Shown: in pieces, positions 8,684 through 17,152 of the stretch
Layout: every line of letters begins with the position of its first letter
Numbering within the stretch: position 1 is the stretch's first letter
Assembly: GCA_947495035.1 (NCBI GenBank)
Contig: CANLXI010000019.1
Span: 1-64,000 of the forward strand
Direction of reading: 5' to 3'
Origin: an uncultured Granulosicoccus sp.
GTDB lineage: Bacteria; Pseudomonadota; Gammaproteobacteria; Granulosicoccales; Granulosicoccaceae
Length of the DNA: 64,000 nucleotides
Program-made: the position numbers and the translations under genes
Notes under the pieces: model-generated
Told to the model about the DNA's origin: nothing
What the model saw: the letters and a program-made list of their open reading frames with translations, nothing else
Database searches by the model: none

Positions 8684-9613
8684 ATGTCAAACACAAGCCA
8701 TGGCACAGTCGACAGTGACGCTGTCCACGATTACCTGACTCATTTTCATGACACGCTGTGCCTGCAGCTGGAAGAACTCGATGGAGGAGCCACCTTCCTC
8801 AACGATGAGTGGACGCGACCGGAAGGCGGTGGTGGTTTGACGCGCATCATGACGGAAGGCGATCTATTCGAGAAGGCCGGCGTGGCCTTCTCCCGCGTCA
8901 GTGGAACCACCCTGCCGCCTTCCGCTTCGGCTCACCGTCCGGAGCTTGCTGGTCGCAGCTGGGAGGCCATGGGGGTTTCTCTGGTTCTTCATCCGCATAA
9001 CCCCTATGTACCCACCACACACGCCAACATCCGCTTTTTCCGCGCCGACAAGGATGGCGAGTCACCCGTGTGGTGGTTCGGTGGAGGCTTTGACCTGACC
9101 CCCTACTACGGCTTCGAGGAGGACTGCGTGCACTGGCATCAGACGGCACGAGATGCCGTTGCCCCTTTCGGTGATGGCTTGCACGAACGCTTCAAGTCCT
9201 GGTGTGACGAGTACTTCTACCTCAAGCATCGAGACGAGGCTCGAGGCATAGGCGGTCTCTTCTTTGATGATTTCTCCGGTGAGAACTTCGAACATGCCTT
9301 TGGTCTGATGCAATCGGTTGGCAATCATTTCTTCCCGGCTTATGCCCCCATTGCACAGAGTCGCCGTGCGCTTCACTACACACAACGCGAACGAGACTTT
9401 CAACTCTATCGTCGTGGTCGCTATGTCGAATTCAACCTCGTGTTCGACCGGGGAACATTGTTCGGTCTGCAGTCAGGCGGACGCACCGAGTCCATTCTGA
9501 TGTCACTGCCGCCACACGTCAGCTGGCACTACAATTTCCAGCCGGAACCGGATAGTCCGGAAGCCGAACTGACCAGCCGGTTCCTGCCGGTCCGAGACTG
9601 GCTGGCCTCATGA
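8684..9613 (+). CDS. hemF: Oxygen-dependent coproporphyrinogen III oxidase
   Basis: HemF converts coproporphyrinogen III to protoporphyrinogen IX with molecular oxygen in haem synthesis. The 309-residue protein is close to the usual 300 and has the family signatures [30 protein letters not shown] and [19 protein letters not shown]. The frame extends upstream, but the ATG at 8684 fits known N-termini. The next gene overlaps by ATGA. Its presence indicates aerobic life. Confidence 0.97.
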   Translation: MSNTSHGTVDSDAVHDYLTHFHDTLCLQLEELDGGATFLNDEWTRPEGGGGLTRIMTEGDLFEKAGVAFSRVSGTTLPPSASAHRPELAGRSWEAMGVSLVLHPHNPYVPTTHANIRFFRADKDGESPVWWFGGGFDLTPYYGFEEDCVHWHQTARDAVAPFGDGLHERFKSWCDEYFYLKHRDEARGIGGLFFDDFSGENFEHAFGLMQSVGNHFFPAYAPIAQSRRALHYTQRERDFQLYRRGRYVEFNLVFDRGTLFGLQSGGRTESILMSLPPHVSWHYNFQPEPDSPEAELTSRFLPVRDWLAS

Positions 9614-10173
9614 AACTGTTTCTGCGATTGTTCTGGCTGATACTCACTCAGTCACGCCGCCCCCGGCTGGGCATCCTGGATACCTCCGAGACGCCGCTGC
9701 GCGTACTGCCCAACGATCTCGATATCTTCATGCACGTCAACAACGGCGTGTACCTGACCTACGCCGATCTCGGACGCACCGATCTGATGCTGCGCAGCGG
9801 CACGTTCGCCCGTGTCCGCAAACAAGGCTGGTACCCGGTTGCGGCCGAAGCGAGCATCCGCTTCCGCAAATCACTGACGCTGGGGCAGCGCTTCAACATT
9901 CATACACGCATTGCCGGCTGGGATGATCGTGCCATCTATGTCGAACAGAATTTCATGCAAGGCGATACGCTGATGGCGCAGGCCTTCATCGATGCACGCT
10001 TTCTGGTTCGCGGTGGCGGCAAGGTCAGCGTCAATGAGCTGCTGTCAGTGCTCGAGATCGACGTTCAGCCCCCCGAAATGCCCGCAGCAATGCAACGCTG
10101 GATCGACGCAAAGCGTCGGGATAACCCCACGAGCGTCGACGAAACCGTGACCCCTCTATCCCGCACTGGCTAG
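9610..10173 (+). CDS. Hot-dog fold acyl-CoA thioesterase-like protein
   Basis: This 187-residue protein has a 4HBT-type hot-dog domain. The segment [20 protein letters not shown] carries the H-x-N-x-x-x-Y pattern typical of YbgC/FadM-like thioesterases, and [19 protein letters not shown] matches the second strand region. A hydrophobic N-terminus ([10 protein letters not shown]) may touch the membrane. It overlaps hemF by four bases, so it is probably co-translated, although a link to haem synthesis is not evident. The acyl substrate is unknown. Confidence 0.82.
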   Translation: MKLFLRLFWLILTQSRRPRLGILDTSETPLRVLPNDLDIFMHVNNGVYLTYADLGRTDLMLRSGTFARVRKQGWYPVAAEASIRFRKSLTLGQRFNIHTRIAGWDDRAIYVEQNFMQGDTLMAQAFIDARFLVRGGGKVSVNELLSVLEIDVQPPEMPAAMQRWIDAKRRDNPTSVDETVTPLSRTG

Positions 10174-10200
10174 GCACCAACGCCGAACAATCATCCTGTG

Positions 10201-10302
10201 CACCAGCACCAGCACCAGCACCAGCACCAGCATCGGCATCGGCATCGGCATCGGCATCGGCACCGACATCGGCACCGACATCGACACTGGTACTAGCACC
10301 GG
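10201..10302. repeat. Hexamer tandem repeat array with two main unit types
   Basis: Seventeen consecutive 6-bp units: five CACCAG, then five CATCGG, then CACCGA, CATCGG, CACCGA, CATCGA and three degenerate units. Each type is perfect within its block. The array lies in the 215-bp gap between the ends of two convergent genes (thioesterase and DMT transporter). A minus-strand frame through it gives only Val-Leu and Met-Pro dipeptide runs and does not look like a real protein. I see nothing else between 10303 and 10388. Confidence 0.93.
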
Positions 10303-10388
10303 CGCGCCCTCTCCCTGAAAGCCTGCTCCGAGCAATTTCCAGACGTCAAACAGAGTCGCTGACCCTGGACAATATCGCCCCTGCTCGT

Positions 10389-10829
10389 TCAGCCCCGATG
10401 CACCAGCAGGGCGCCGACAAACACCAGTCCCAGCCCCGCCAACCTTGTCCAGGACAGGCTGCGTAGCGGCAGACCGAAAGCACCGAAGTGATCGGCCAGG
10501 GCAGCCCCCATGAGCTGCCCTCCTACCAGGCAGACGAAGAACAGTGCGGCGCCCGTGATCGGGGCCAGTGCTGCAGCGCCAGCAACGATACCCACACCAA
10601 TCATCCCTCCAAGCAAGGACCACCATGGCAAGGCGGCCAACAGGCTGGGGCGTAGCGACCCACCGGAGAACGGTAGCAGGATCAGCAAACACACCAGGGT
10701 GACAAACACCGAACAGGCCGCAGCTGCCACTGGCGAGCCCAGGATTCGGGACACCGCCGTATTGATGACAGGCTGCTGAGAGAACAGCATGCCCAGCAGA
10801 ATCGAAAGACCGATGGGAAGCCACGACAT
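10389..10829 (-). CDS. DMT-superfamily transporter, YdcZ/DUF606 type
   Basis: This 146-residue hydrophobic protein has about five membrane segments, the size and layout of the short single-domain YdcZ (DUF606) transporters. Visible features are GLSILLGMLFSQQPVINTAV at the N-terminus and LAGLGLVFVGALLVHRG at the C-terminus. I chose the ATG at 10829 because AAAGGA lies upstream; the frame extends nine codons further. It is divergent from the GntR gene and shares the operator region with it, so the regulator may control it. The substrate is unknown. Confidence 0.82.
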   Translation of the reverse strand: MSWLPIGLSILLGMLFSQQPVINTAVSRILGSPVAAAACSVFVTLVCLLILLPFSGGSLRPSLLAALPWWSLLGGMIGVGIVAGAAALAPITGAALFFVCLVGGQLMGAALADHFGAFGLPLRSLSWTRLAGLGLVFVGALLVHRG

Positions 10830-10905
10830 GGCAGTAAATTCCTTTTGCAGAATCATCAGCGCGGCACATTAGCACGCATGTACGGGTCGACCGGCACAAT
10901 TCATC

Positions 10906-10938
10906 ATTGTCTGACAATCTTGAACATTGTCAGACAAT
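10906..10938. promoter_or_regulatory. Twin palindromic operators for a FadR-type GntR regulator
   Basis: ATTGTCTGACAAT (10906-10918) and ATTGTCAGACAAT (10926-10938) are each near-perfect palindromes and are exact reverse complements of one another. Their centres are 20 bp apart, about two helical turns. Both contain T-N-G-T-N3-A-C-N-A, the operator pattern known for the FadR subfamily of GntR regulators. They lie between the divergent DMT gene and the GntR gene at 10979, which encodes a FadR-type protein. Autoregulation is the natural inference. Confidence 0.75.
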
Positions 10939-10948
10939 CTGATATTAA
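10920..10948 (+). promoter_or_regulatory. Promoter of the GntR/PLP/CUT1 operon
   Basis: TTGAAC (10920-10925) is followed after 17 bp by TATTAA (10943-10948). The second operator fills most of the spacer and the first lies just upstream of the -35 box. A dimer bound to either would block RNA polymerase. The GTG start codon is about 30 bp downstream of the -10 box, with only a weak ribosome site (GACGGA). Confidence 0.55.
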
Positions 10949-10978
10949 TGAAGCCTCAGTAGATGACGGATACACGAT

Positions 10979-11761
10979 GTGACAGGCAAATCATCGATCA
11001 GACAAGGCCTCGGTACGGACACGCCAACGCGTGTGCGCGACAAATCCGCCAGCTCACCCGTGGAACTTCTGCGTCCCCTGAACCAGCCGAGCCTGGACAA
11101 ATCCGTCATCAATGCGCTGATCGTCATGATCGAAAAGGCGCAGTTGAAGGTCGGCGATCGCCTGCCACCGGAACAGACACTGGCCAGTCGCCTGGGCGTC
11201 GGCCGATCCACCATCCGCGAAGCACTCAAGGCATGGCAGAGCATGGGGATCGTGACCCGCAACAAGGGTGCCGGCACGATCCTCGCCGCCGAAGTCACCT
11301 CCAACTCGGTCAATATTCCCATCACGCTGAAGCTGGAGGCCGAAAGCCTGCTGCGAACCAATGGTGTTCGTCGACCACTGGAAGTGGAAGCCATTCGGCT
11401 GGCCTGCGGACATGCCAGCCAGAACGATCGGGACGAGATCCAGCGTCGAGCCGACATCCTGATGGAGGTCTACCAGCGAGGTGAAGACTGGCGCAAGGTG
11501 GACTCGCAGTTTCACTCCGCCGTTCACAAGGCTTGTGGCAATCCGCTGTTCGGTCAACTGAGCACCAGGATCCATGCCGTGTTCCACGACATCTACAAGG
11601 ACCCCTTCGACATGCCGTTGCTGGGTGAGGAATCCATTCCCGTTCACAGGCAGCTGGCCGATGCGATTTCAGCCGCCGATACTGCAGCTGCGGTGCAGTA
11701 CATGCTGGACATCTCGCAAATCGTCGACGACGCAGTCAGGAAACAACTCGATGAGCTCTGA
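10979..11761 (+). CDS. FadR-subfamily GntR transcriptional regulator (FCD domain)
   Basis: This 260-residue protein has a winged helix (about residues 38-100, with PPEQTLASRLGVGRSTIREA) and a C-terminal FCD ligand domain in which VDSQFHSAVHKACGNP gives the Asp and His of the usual metal site. The GTG at 10979 is the only start that leaves the winged helix intact with a normal leader. It overlaps the next gene by 11 bases. The operators just upstream match the FadR-subfamily consensus, so it probably represses its own operon until a carboxylate-type ligand binds. Confidence 0.9.
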   Translation: MTGKSSIRQGLGTDTPTRVRDKSASSPVELLRPLNQPSLDKSVINALIVMIEKAQLKVGDRLPPEQTLASRLGVGRSTIREALKAWQSMGIVTRNKGAGTILAAEVTSNSVNIPITLKLEAESLLRTNGVRRPLEVEAIRLACGHASQNDRDEIQRRADILMEVYQRGEDWRKVDSQFHSAVHKACGNPLFGQLSTRIHAVFHDIYKDPFDMPLLGEESIPVHRQLADAISAADTAAAVQYMLDISQIVDDAVRKQLDEL

Positions 11762-12953
11762 AACCACTTTGCCGGACATCCACATCGAGTCGCTCGCGAA
11801 CTCGCATGCAGACTCACTGGCAACATTGCTCAGCGAGGCCTATGGCGGTGACAGTGGCGGCAGTATCACACCTCCGATCGTACAGTCATCGCTGTTTGCC
11901 TTTGACAGCTACGAAGCCTTCGAAGACCGCATGGCCGGCCGTACCGATACAGCCTTGTACACCCGGGTGCAGAACCCGACGGTCTCGGCTTTCGAATCGG
12001 CCATGGCCAGTGCCGAAGGCGGCGACACCGCAGTGTCCTTCGCCTCTGGCATGGGCGCCATCTCGGCAACCATGCTGGCACTGGTCAAGCCCGGTGATCG
12101 CATTGCCTGTGTCGAACATGTCTACCCGGACTCCTATCGCTTGTTCGAAAGGCTGCTTCGCCCCTTCGGTGTAGACATCAGCTACCACCCTCTCAGTGCT
12201 TTCGAGAACGATCCGGAGCTGCTCGATGGTGTTAGCGTCGCCTATCTGGAAAGCCCGAACAGCCTCATGTTCGATTCACTGAAGCTGAGCACCGTCGCAG
12301 CCCACGCGAAGCGCCACGGCGCTTGCACGGTCATCGACAATTCCTGGGCCACACCGGTATTCCAGCGCCCACTGGAGCAGGGTATCGACGTCACCCTGCA
12401 TTCGGCGTCGAAATACATCTCCGGGCACTCGGATACGGTTGCAGGAGTCGTGGTTTCCAGCAAAGACATCATCCATCATATCCGCGATCTGACACTGCCA
12501 CTGCTGGGTGCGAAACTGGCGCCGTTCGAAGCCTTCTTGCTGATGCGCGGACTTCGCACCCTGGTCCCGCGCATGCAGAGACATCAGGAGAGCACCAATT
12601 CGATCATCGATCAACTGATGAATGTCGACGGTGTTGAAAAGATCAATACAGCAATCGTGTCCCCCGAGAGAGGCATCCTGGGCCGCTCAGGTCTGTTCTC
12701 GGTTCAATTCGATGAATCGGTGGATATTCGGCGCCTGTGCAACGCGCTGAGCATCTTCAAGCTCGGCGTCAGCTGGGGTGGCTTTGAAAGCCTCGCCCTG
12801 CCTGCCCGCGTCGGACTGGCCCAGGCCAGTGCCGAGAACTCCATGCAACGCTTCAAGGTGCCGGACAACCTGGTGCGCATCAGTATCGGGCTTGAAGGCG
12901 CAGATGATTTATGGAAGGACCTCAGCCAGGCCATTGCACAGGCACGAAGCTGA
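11751..12953 (+). CDS. Cys/Met-metabolism PLP-dependent lyase or synthase
   Basis: This 400-residue protein is a complete member of the cystathionine gamma-synthase/beta-lyase family. It has LYTRVQNPT (PLP phosphate contacts), FASGMGAIS, VIDNSWATP and SASKYISGHSD with Lys221 as the expected PLP lysine. The ATG at 11751 lies inside the end of the regulator gene. These enzymes cleave or form C-S bonds in sulfur amino acids. Placement between a FadR-type regulator and a sugar-type ABC transporter is unusual and suggests that the imported compound carries a thioether or amino acid part. Whether it is a beta-lyase or gamma-lyase cannot be told here. Confidence 0.9.
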   Translation: MSSETTLPDIHIESLANSHADSLATLLSEAYGGDSGGSITPPIVQSSLFAFDSYEAFEDRMAGRTDTALYTRVQNPTVSAFESAMASAEGGDTAVSFASGMGAISATMLALVKPGDRIACVEHVYPDSYRLFERLLRPFGVDISYHPLSAFENDPELLDGVSVAYLESPNSLMFDSLKLSTVAAHAKRHGACTVIDNSWATPVFQRPLEQGIDVTLHSASKYISGHSDTVAGVVVSSKDIIHHIRDLTLPLLGAKLAPFEAFLLMRGLRTLVPRMQRHQESTNSIIDQLMNVDGVEKINTAIVSPERGILGRSGLFSVQFDESVDIRRLCNALSIFKLGVSWGGFESLALPARVGLAQASAENSMQRFKVPDNLVRISIGLEGADDLWKDLSQAIAQARS

Positions 12954-13003
12954 GACACATCAGTACCTGAACGACAACTGAAACACACAGCGAGGAACAA
13001 GGC

Positions 13004-14269
13004 ATGATGATGAGACAGCTGGTCGGTGTATCTCTGGCACTGTTGCTGGGGTCTGGAGCGGCCTCCGCCGAAACGAAACTGAAACTGGTGGAAGTGATTA
13101 CCAGTCCCGAACGTACCCAGACCCTGCAGGCCATGGTCGATGACTACGAAGCAGCCAATCCGGGTGTGGAAGTGGAAATCGTCTCCCTGCCCTGGGGTCA
13201 GGCATTCGAGAAATTCGCCACCATGGTCGCCGGAGGCGACGTACCCGATGTGGTGGAAATGCCGGACCGCTGGCTGGCCCTGTACGCGGGCAACGACATG
13301 CTCATGTCACTCGAGGACAACATCAGCAATTGGGAGCACGGCGATACCCTGACACAGAAATCCCTGGACATGGGACGCTATGCAGGCGGCACCATGTACA
13401 CGGTACCTTACGGCTTCTACCTGCGTGCCATGTTCTACAACCGCAAGTTGCTGGCCGAAGCCGGTATCGATGCACCTCCGGCCACCATGGCGGAATTCAT
13501 GGAAGCCTCCGCCAGAATCTCCGAGCTGGATGGCAAGAGTGGCTATTGTCTGCGCGGTGGACCCGGCGGCCTCAATGGCTGGATCATGTTTGCAGCCACC
13601 ATGAACGGCACCAACGAATTCTTCACCGAAGACGGCAAGAGCCGCCTGGATGAACCGGGCTCCATCGAAGGTATCCAGTTTCTGATCGACATGTATCAGA
13701 AGGGCTACGCCCCCAAGGATTCGGTCAGCTGGGGATTCAACGAGATCGTGGCAGGCTTCTACTCGGGAACCTGTGCCTTTCTTGACCAGGACCCGGATGC
13801 GTTGATTGCCGTGGCCGAACGTATGGACGCTGAAGATTTTGCCGTCGCCCCGATGCCAGTCGGTCCGGCAGGCAAGGCCTTCCCCACCATCGGCTATGCC
13901 GGCTGGTCTGTCTTCAAGTCAACCGAGCATGCCAGCGAGTCCTGGGACCTGGTGGCTCATCTGTCCTCGCCCGAAAGCAACAAGACCTGGGCCAAGCGAG
14001 TTGGCGTCATTCCGATTCACGAAGGTGCCGACCAGGACCCCTACTTCCAGACCGATCAGTTCAAGGGCTGGTTCACCGAGCTCAACGAACCTCAGTACGA
14101 ACCCACCATCATGCCCACCTACCTCGAGAAGTTCGGCTTCTTTGCCGACTCCATCGCTCTGGAATCCAGCCAGGAAGCCTTGCTGGGTCAGCGCAGTGCC
14201 GAGGATATCGCCAGCGAATGGGCTGACTTTCTGACCGCGGAATACGCGAAATGGAAGGCAGACCAATAG
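13004..14269 (+). CDS. CUT1-type ABC transporter solute-binding protein
   Basis: This 421-residue periplasmic protein has a signal peptide ending near ASA (residue 22) and the family-1 sugar-binding layout, with PGVEVEIVSLPWGQAFEKFA and VVEMPDRWLALYA in lobe one. GAGGAA lies upstream of the ATG. It delivers ligand to the two permeases encoded next. The permease gene overlaps its end by 19 bases. Family members mainly bind oligosaccharides or glycerol-phosphate compounds, so the ligand is open. Confidence 0.92.
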   Translation: MMMRQLVGVSLALLLGSGAASAETKLKLVEVITSPERTQTLQAMVDDYEAANPGVEVEIVSLPWGQAFEKFATMVAGGDVPDVVEMPDRWLALYAGNDMLMSLEDNISNWEHGDTLTQKSLDMGRYAGGTMYTVPYGFYLRAMFYNRKLLAEAGIDAPPATMAEFMEASARISELDGKSGYCLRGGPGGLNGWIMFAATMNGTNEFFTEDGKSRLDEPGSIEGIQFLIDMYQKGYAPKDSVSWGFNEIVAGFYSGTCAFLDQDPDALIAVAERMDAEDFAVAPMPVGPAGKAFPTIGYAGWSVFKSTEHASESWDLVAHLSSPESNKTWAKRVGVIPIHEGADQDPYFQTDQFKGWFTELNEPQYEPTIMPTYLEKFGFFADSIALESSQEALLGQRSAEDIASEWADFLTAEYAKWKADQ

Positions 14270-15204
14270 CCGGTTTCGCAAGCGCTCGAAAAATGCCTCC
14301 AGCTGCCACGCCATGGCGTGCGCGGCTGGCGGTAGCCGCTGAGCCGTGGCTGTATCTCTCTCCGGGTCTGATTCTGATTACTCTGGTGATGCTGCTGCCA
14401 CTGGTCATCGGCATCTCCTACGCCTTTCAGGCGATCTCGCTGATGAACCCGTTCGACACCGGCTGGATCGGTCTGCAGAACTTCAGCACTCTGATGGACG
14501 ATGCCAAATTCTGGAAGTCGCTGAAGAACACCTTTCACTGGACGCTGGCGTCGGTAATCCTGCAGTTTCTGCTGGGTCTGGGACTGGCCCTGCTGCTCAA
14601 CCGCGGTTTTCACGGTCGCAAATTCGTGCAGGCACTGGTATTCCTGCCCTGGGCAGTACCCACGTTTCTCTCGGCGCTGACCTGGTCATGGCTGTTCAAC
14701 CCGGTCATCGGCCCCATCCCTCACTGGCTGGCAGCCATCGGCATACTCAGCGAGCCGTACAATATCCTGTCCGACCCCGATACCGCGCTCTGGGGACCGA
14801 TCATTGCCAATGTGTGGTTCGGCATTCCCTTCTTTGCCATCACTCTGCTGGCCGCCTTGCAATCGATCCCGAACGACCTGTATGAGGCCGCGGCCATTGA
14901 TGGCGCAACCGCCTGGCAATGCTTCATCAAGATCACCCTGCCCTTTCTGGCCCCGATGATCCTGATCACCGTCATGCTCAGAGCCATCTGGGTGGCCAAC
15001 TTTGCCGATCTGATCTTCGTCATGACGGGAGGCGGTCCGGCCAATTCCACACAGATCCTCTCCACCTATATCTTCACCACCGCATTTCGCAAACTCGACT
15101 TCGGTTATGCCTCGGCCATTGCCGTGATTCTGCTGTTGCTGCTGCTGGCCTACGCCGCTGTGTTGTTGCGCCTGCGCAAGAGCCTGAAGATGGTGGATGC
15201 ATGA
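14251..15204 (+). CDS. CUT1-type ABC permease (MalF/UgpA-like)
   Basis: This 317-residue protein has six membrane segments and the EAA loop YEAAAIDGATAWQCFIKITL that contacts the ATPase. The first ATG overlaps the binding-protein gene; an alternative ATG lies at 14293 and would still keep all membrane segments. The end overlaps the next permease start (ATGA). It forms the channel together with that second permease. Confidence 0.93.
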   Translation: MEGRPIAGFASARKMPPAATPWRARLAVAAEPWLYLSPGLILITLVMLLPLVIGISYAFQAISLMNPFDTGWIGLQNFSTLMDDAKFWKSLKNTFHWTLASVILQFLLGLGLALLLNRGFHGRKFVQALVFLPWAVPTFLSALTWSWLFNPVIGPIPHWLAAIGILSEPYNILSDPDTALWGPIIANVWFGIPFFAITLLAALQSIPNDLYEAAAIDGATAWQCFIKITLPFLAPMILITVMLRAIWVANFADLIFVMTGGGPANSTQILSTYIFTTAFRKLDFGYASAIAVILLLLLLAYAAVLLRLRKSLKMVDA

Positions 15205-16025
15205 AAACATTTCTCACCGGCAGTCGCTATCTGGCGATCGCTGCCTATGTGCTCTTCGCACTGTTTCCTCTGTACTGGCTGTTGAAGATCGCCATCACGC
15301 CGGAAAAGCTGATCTACACACAGGGCACGGCGCTGTGGCCCGGCAGCATCACGCTGGAGAACTTTCGATCGGTGATCTTCGCCTCGGATTTCATGGCGTA
15401 CTTTCGCAACAGTGTCACGGTCTCGCTGGTCAGCGCCGCCTTGACCACCGTCATCGCGGCCGCTGCCGGCTATGCCTTTTCCCGGTTCCGCTTCCGGGGA
15501 AAATCACTGGTGGTCGTGATACTGCTGATCACGCAGATGTTCCCCCTGTTGATGATCATCGCCCCGATATACAGGATCGTGGCCTCACTGGGATTGCTCA
15601 ACACCCTGACCAGCCTGATCGTGGTCTACACCGCCTTCAATATTCCATTCGCCACCTTCCTGATGCAGTCCTTCTTCGATGGCATCCCCAGGGACCTGGA
15701 TGAGGCGGCCATGATGGATGGCTGTACGCGATTGCAGGCCTTCCGCAAGGTCATTCTGCCGCTGACGCTACCCGGTCTTGCCGCCACCCTCGGTTTCATC
15801 TTCACGGCCGCCTGGAGCGAACTGCTGTTTGCCCTGATGCTGATCAATTCCAATGACAGCATGACGTTTCCGGTGGGTCTGCTGACCTTCGTATCCAAGT
15901 TTTCCGTGGACTGGGGGCAGATGATGGCAGCCGGTGTGCTGGCACTGGTCCCCAGCTGTCTGTTTTTCATCTTCATCCAGCGCTACCTCGTTCAGGGTCT
16001 GACCGCTGGTGCCGTCAAAGGTTGA
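15201..16025 (+). CDS. CUT1-type ABC permease (MalG/UgpE-like)
   Basis: This 274-residue permease has six membrane segments and the EAA loop LDEAAMMDGCTRLQAFRKVI. The frame is open far upstream inside the previous gene, but the ATG at 15201 gives the normal N-terminus and the ATGA overlap. It ends 9 bp before the ATPase gene and pairs with the preceding permease. Confidence 0.94.
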   Translation: MKTFLTGSRYLAIAAYVLFALFPLYWLLKIAITPEKLIYTQGTALWPGSITLENFRSVIFASDFMAYFRNSVTVSLVSAALTTVIAAAAGYAFSRFRFRGKSLVVVILLITQMFPLLMIIAPIYRIVASLGLLNTLTSLIVVYTAFNIPFATFLMQSFFDGIPRDLDEAAMMDGCTRLQAFRKVILPLTLPGLAATLGFIFTAAWSELLFALMLINSNDSMTFPVGLLTFVSKFSVDWGQMMAAGVLALVPSCLFFIFIQRYLVQGLTAGAVKG

Positions 16026-16034
16026 GAACCGCTC

Positions 16035-17069
16035 ATGGCCCGAATCGACATAGACAGTCTGCACAAGCGCTTTGGTGCAGACACCGTCATCAACGACGTC
16101 AACCTGTCGTTTGAAGAAGGCGAGTTCATCGTATTGGTGGGCCCTTCCGGTTGTGGCAAATCGACATTGCTGCGCATGATTGCCGGACTGGAAAGCATCA
16201 GCGGCGGTGAAATTCGCATGGATGGAAAACGCATGAACGATCTGCCACCACGTGATCGAGATATCGCCATGGTGTTCCAGTCCTATGCGCTCTATCCACA
16301 TATGGATGTTGCCCGCAACATGGGCTTCAGCATGGAAATACAAGGCAGACCCGACGAGGAGAAGCGTGGCAAGATCGAGCAGGCCGCCGAAGTATTGGGA
16401 TTGAATCGGCTTCTGAAACGTCTGCCTCGCGCGCTCTCGGGCGGGCAACGTCAGCGTGTTGCCATGGGACGTGCCATCGTGCGAGATCCCAGCGCCTTCC
16501 TGTTCGATGAACCGCTGTCGAACCTGGATGCAGCACTGCGGGTGGAAATGCGTCTGGAGATTGCCCGCCTGCATCAACAACTGGGCACCACCATGGTGTA
16601 TGTGACGCATGATCAGGTCGAGGCGCTGACACTGGCAGACCGCATTGTCGTGCTCGATGGCGGCGTCGTGCAACAAGTAGGCACGCCGATGGAACTCTAC
16701 GAGTCACCGGCCAATCTGTTCGTCGCGCGCTTCATCGGCTCACCCACCATGAACCTGATGGATATCAATGTCCTCTCACAAGCGCTGGGCCAGCCAGCCT
16801 TCCTCTCGGAAGCCAGTCAGTTGGGCATTCGACCGGAACACCTGACACCGGTCGATGCAGGTGCCGGCCATCTGCAAGGTACGGTCGAGGTGGTGGAGCG
16901 CCTGGGCGCGGATTCCTTCATCTACGCCCAGGTGCCCGGTGCCGGGCGTCTGCTCTGTCGCAGCAAGGGCAATACAAGCCTGAAACCCGGAGTTTCTCTG
17001 GGACTGCAGCTCGATCTGCCTCATCTGCATGGCTTTGACCAGCAAGGGCAATCGCTGCGACACGCCTAG
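16035..17069 (+). CDS. CUT1-type ABC transporter ATPase (MalK/UgpC-like)
   Basis: This 344-residue ATPase has Walker A GPSGCGKSTLL, signature LSGGQRQRVAMGRAI, Walker B FLFDEPLSNLD and the H-loop YVTHDQVEA. A C-terminal regulatory TOBE-like domain (about residues 240-344) follows. It completes the importer. Only one ATPase is encoded, so it forms a homodimer. It is the last gene of the operon and is followed by a hairpin. Confidence 0.94.
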   Translation: MARIDIDSLHKRFGADTVINDVNLSFEEGEFIVLVGPSGCGKSTLLRMIAGLESISGGEIRMDGKRMNDLPPRDRDIAMVFQSYALYPHMDVARNMGFSMEIQGRPDEEKRGKIEQAAEVLGLNRLLKRLPRALSGGQRQRVAMGRAIVRDPSAFLFDEPLSNLDAALRVEMRLEIARLHQQLGTTMVYVTHDQVEALTLADRIVVLDGGVVQQVGTPMELYESPANLFVARFIGSPTMNLMDINVLSQALGQPAFLSEASQLGIRPEHLTPVDAGAGHLQGTVEVVERLGADSFIYAQVPGAGRLLCRSKGNTSLKPGVSLGLQLDLPHLHGFDQQGQSLRHA

Positions 17070-17106
17070 TGTGTCACCTGCCTGATTTGTCAGAAAGCAG
17101 AAATCC

Positions 17107-17139
17107 CGTGCCAGTCTTGCTGCAAGCAGCACCGGCACG
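17107..17139. terminator. Composite hairpin between convergent operons
   Basis: CGTGCC (17107-17112) pairs with GGCACG (17134-17139), and within it TGCTG pairs with CAGCA around a CAAG loop. It lies 38 bp after the ATPase stop and 14 bp from the end of the convergent nitroreductase gene, so it could end both transcripts. No strong T-run follows. Confidence 0.45.
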
Positions 17140-17152
17140 CCGCAGCGACACC

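Noticed and set aside
10156-10917. Long minus-strand frame of 253 codons through the hexamer array and the DMT transporter gene
   Set aside because: The translation is Cys/Arg/Gly-rich and ends in Val-Leu and Met-Pro runs from the repeat. The DMT frame on the same strand has clear membrane segments and a ribosome site, so this is a shadow.
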